The position numbers and the translations under genes are program-made. Under the pieces are notes generated by a model, which worked only from the letters and a program-made list of their open reading frames with translations, did not search any database and was not told the DNA's origin. Positions 43,817-46,311 of a stretch of 46,311 nucleotides of DNA are shown piece by piece (the first letter of the stretch is position 1; each line of letters opens with the position of its first letter). The DNA is from Vasconcelosia minhoensis LEGE 07310 (GTDB taxonomy: Bacteria; Cyanobacteriota; Cyanobacteriia; Phormidesmidales; Phormidesmidaceae), in assembly GCF_015207255.1 (NCBI RefSeq), contig NZ_JADEXG010000044.1:1-46311 (forward strand), written 5' to 3'.

Positions 43817-44521
43817 ATGGCCCACAGCGGCTGGTTTGACCTTAGAGCTTACGGTCAAGCTAGCATAGTACAAATAAACTTTAAGACCCTGGAGACCCGG
43901 AATGACCCAGCCGAGCAAGGGCAGTGGAAGCTGAGGCTGGTGAAAGGGCTGTACCAGAAAGGCTATGACCGCCAGGCGATTATCGACCTGCTGCGGTTCA
44001 TCGACTGGCTGGTGAACCTACCCGAAGCGTTAGAGCAGGTGTTCTGGCAAGCACTATTGTCCTATCAGGAGGAACGGCGAATGAAGTATGTGATGAGCAT
44101 CGAACGCTTTGCTGAAGCGCGCGGTCGTCAGCAGGGGGCCAAGGAGGAGCGTAGGGAGCTGATTTTGCGTCAGCTCAGTCGCAAATTGGGTACGCTGCCG
44201 GTCGAGACCCGTTCTCAGATCAGCAATCTGTCACCGTCCCAGCTGGAAGACCTGAGCGAAGCGCTGCTTGACTTTGCTGCGCTGAGTGACTTGAATGAAT
44301 GGCTAAGCCAGCTAGAGGCGCAGCAGGCTGAAGTTTTGCAGCAGCTAGCGGATAAGTTTGGTCAACTAGATGAAGCAGTGGGGGCTCAGGTGCAGGCCTT
44401 GTCCTCAAGCTCGCTGGCTAAGCTAAATGAAGCGGCAGCTGATTTTACAGCGGTTGATGAGCTATTGGATTGGCTGAAGGCGCGATCACATCCCGCAGCA
44501 GACAATCACAGCGAACTGTAA
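43817..44521 (+). pseudogene. 5'-truncated Rpn/DUF4351 protein gene
   Basis: The 234-residue frame matches only the C-terminal half of the large cyanobacterial Rpn-type (PD-(D/E)XK) transposase-nuclease family. It has WKLRLVKGLYQKGYDRQAII, then FRFIDWL-like and QEERRMKYVMSIERFAEARG. Two DUF4351 repeats follow (about 108-165 and 169-228). The usual N-terminal nuclease domain with its catalytic residues is missing, and the first 25 residues do not look like the family. No frameshifted remainder was seen upstream before the acetolactate synthase gene. I infer truncation, though a shortened expressed form cannot be excluded. Confidence 0.6.
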
Positions 44522-44561
44522 GGACTACAACGCTGTTCTATATGGCCTAAAGCTAGCTCGA

Positions 44562-46214
44562 TTAAATGCCGTGGCTTTTGCCGATTACCCAGTGGCGTCG
44601 AAAGTAGCGCGCGAGGCTGGATTCTTCCAGCACGAGGCAAATCGGTCGCCCGTGGGGACAGGTGCGCGGACGGCGCGATCGCTGCCACTGGTCGAGCAGA
44701 GACTGCATTTCTGGCTGGGTCAGGGGCATCCCATTGCGAAGGGCGGTGCGGCAGGCCGTAGCGACTAGGGCCGACTCTAGGTCAGCACCCAGGCTCAGCT
44801 CCAGCAGGGCATCGGCACAGTCTGCGCGATCGCGCAGCTGGGCTGGAATGCTGCGAACGGCCCAAAGCTGCTCACCAAAGGGTTCGACCTGGAGGGTGAG
44901 CCGCTGGAGCTGCTCAACTTGGGCATCTAGAAGCTGGCTAAGAATAATCGGCGGTTCGGCAGCGACCATCTGCCAGCGCTGGCAGAGCTGCTCGTAGAGC
45001 ACCCGCTCATGGGCGATATGCTGCTCAATTAAGCAGAGGCCGCTGGCGTGCTCGGCCAGAATATACCTGCCGTGGACCTGCGCGATCGCGGTCAAGCTTT
45101 GGGGCAAAGCAGGGCGATCTGTTTCTTCTGGTTCTACCGACCGAGGGGTAGCGTAAACACCGGTCTGCTCGGCCGCCTTAATGACCTGACTAGCCTGCTG
45201 GGTTTGGGCATTGGGCTGCCAGCCGATGTCTGACTGCCGTAGGCCGCGTTCGACGGCAGCGGCAATCTGCTGACGCCACTGCTCTAGGGCCTGCAAATAA
45301 ATCTCGGTTTTAGCCGGATGGCGATTCCAGTCAATTTGCTCGGGTGGCACCGTCAGATGCAGAAAGCAAACCGGAAAGCGATCGCGCGGCAGCGTCTGAC
45401 GGAAACATTGGATTAGGCTCTGCGATAGGTCAGCTGAATTCACCGGTCGTCCGTTAATCGCCGTGCGCACCCAGTCGGGCCGATGGCGATGACAGCGGTC
45501 GGGCAGGCCAACGAGAAGATACGACTGCGGCGGTGCGGTAGGCCAGTGCAGCTCTTGCAAGTCCGTCTCATCCACCGCCCGCAGCAGCTGTGGCAGAACC
45601 GTCTTGGCCGTCGTTCCAGGCCATAGGGTGAACCAGGGGCGGTCTCGCTGTTCCACTGTCCAGGTGACCGGCGGGTGGCAGAGGGCCAGCGCCTGGACAA
45701 CTGCCTGCACCACTTTCACCTGGGCAGTCAGGGCGGGCGTCTGGCGGCGGGCGGGCCAGCGGGCGAACAGGTCGGAGACGGTGACGATGGTGCCGGGCGC
45801 GATCGCGACAGACGTCATCTGTTCTGCATTCCCCTCGGCGCTGTAGGTCACCTGCCATCCTGCCGCTCCCGGGCTGCGGCTACAGATACTCAGCTGGGCC
45901 AGCTGGGCCAGGCTGTGCAGGGCTTCGCCGCGGAAGCCCAGGCTCTGCACCTGGGTTAGGTCGCTGCGGGTGCGAATTTTGCTAGTGCTGTGAGCCGTTG
46001 CGGCCAGGGCCAAATCGGACTGAGTCATCCCGCTGCCGTTGTCGGCGACCCGCACCTGCCAGCGTTCTGGGTTCAGGCTAATCGCAATTCGGGTGGCTCC
46101 GGCATCCAGCGCATTCTCGGCTAGCTCTCGCACCACCGCCGCTAGAGAGTCGATCACTTCGCCCGCGGCCATGAGGGAGACGATCTCTGGGGACAGGGGA
46201 TGGATGGGGGTCAT
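44562..46214 (-). CDS. mutL: DNA mismatch repair protein MutL
   Basis: MutL links MutS mismatch recognition to strand removal. The 550-residue product has the GHKL ATPase motifs ELAENALDAGA (Glu33), DNGSGM (58-63) and GFRGEAL (93-99). The C-terminal dimerisation domain carries CPHGRP near the end. The endonuclease motif, usually DQHA-x2-E-x4-E, reads EQHIAHERVLYE here, with Asp to Glu and Ala to Ile changes. Since cyanobacteria lack MutH, nicking by MutL is the expected mode. No mutS is in the window. Confidence 0.92.
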   Translation of the reverse strand: MTPIHPLSPEIVSLMAAGEVIDSLAAVVRELAENALDAGATRIAISLNPERWQVRVADNGSGMTQSDLALAATAHSTSKIRTRSDLTQVQSLGFRGEALHSLAQLAQLSICSRSPGAAGWQVTYSAEGNAEQMTSVAIAPGTIVTVSDLFARWPARRQTPALTAQVKVVQAVVQALALCHPPVTWTVEQRDRPWFTLWPGTTAKTVLPQLLRAVDETDLQELHWPTAPPQSYLLVGLPDRCHRHRPDWVRTAINGRPVNSADLSQSLIQCFRQTLPRDRFPVCFLHLTVPPEQIDWNRHPAKTEIYLQALEQWRQQIAAAVERGLRQSDIGWQPNAQTQQASQVIKAAEQTGVYATPRSVEPEETDRPALPQSLTAIAQVHGRYILAEHASGLCLIEQHIAHERVLYEQLCQRWQMVAAEPPIILSQLLDAQVEQLQRLTLQVEPFGEQLWAVRSIPAQLRDRADCADALLELSLGADLESALVATACRTALRNGMPLTQPEMQSLLDQWQRSRRPRTCPHGRPICLVLEESSLARYFRRHWVIGKSHGI

Positions 46215-46232
46215 GGGTTCAGCTTAGCGAAT

Positions 46233-46311
46233 TTGGGTAGAGGGTAGAGGGTGAAGAGTGAAGAGTGGGGAGTGATTGAGTGATTGAGTTATGGGGTGGG
46301 GTGATTTGGGT
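46233..46311. repeat. Short tandem repeats at the right edge
   Basis: Runs of 7- and 8-base units are visible: GTAGAGG twice, GTGAAGA twice, then GTGATTGA twice, then G/T-rich DNA to the window end. They are of the STRR type and similar in style to the octamers at the left end. No gene is visible. Confidence 0.65.

Noticed and set aside
1-46311. tRNA or rRNA genes
   Set aside because: Intergenic gaps were read for the conserved T-loop and anticodon stem pattern and none was convincing; no rRNA-like sequence was seen.

Overview
The window looks like chromosomal DNA of a filamentous or Leptolyngbya-like cyanobacterium. The evidence is the many HIP1 octamers (GCGATCGC) across it and a set of typically cyanobacterial genes: acyl-lipid desaturase DesA, the division protein Ftn2, DUF3038/DUF4335 and DUF6464 proteins, a PEP-CTERM protein, and Uma2, UPF0175 and DUF3368 families. 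The first 14 bases match the tail of the Nextera transposase adapter, so the left edge is an assembly end, not a biological one.

Left region (1-12 kb): an accessory block holding a type I-D CRISPR-Cas interference module on the minus strand, read cas3' -> cas10d -> csc2 (cas7) -> csc1 (cas5) -> cas6. A divergent WYL-domain regulator lies at the head. Two things are unusual. A PD-(D/E)XK nuclease-like gene sits between cas10d and csc2 and overlaps cas10d by ATGA. A four-gene insert (REP-type Y1 transposase, DUF433/DUF5615 toxin-antitoxin pair, Uma2) sits between cas3' and cas10d. Adaptation genes (cas4/1/2) and the CRISPR array are not in the window and probably lay beyond the broken left edge.

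Middle region (12-37 kb): mostly housekeeping. It contains a GAF-containing hybrid histidine kinase, cobaltochelatase CobN, an ArsR repressor with a clear operator, an LmeA/DUF2993 lipid-binding protein, TraX and a NagB-like deaminase. Next is a pdhA-pdhB-secD-secF-small membrane protein run on the minus strand, followed on the plus strand by ftn2, DUF3038-DUF4335 and fmt. Then come DUF6464, an MFS transporter, a secreted CHRD/PEP-CTERM protein and an ABC-F ATPase.

Right region (37-46 kb): desA, then a patch with signs of gene flux (a perfect 42-nt hairpin, a VapB-type antitoxin with only a stump of its toxin, a complete UPF0175/DUF3368 pair, a 5'-truncated Rpn/DUF4351 gene). Among these are a cyclic-nucleotide-domain histidine kinase, a GNAT enzyme, an AlsS-like acetolactate synthase and mutL. 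Short tandem repeats lie at both ends of the window. Decayed toxin-antitoxin pieces (a frameshifted hicA start, a vapC tail) recur in the intergenic DNA.

All family names are from reading the translations and from memory of the families; no search was run.
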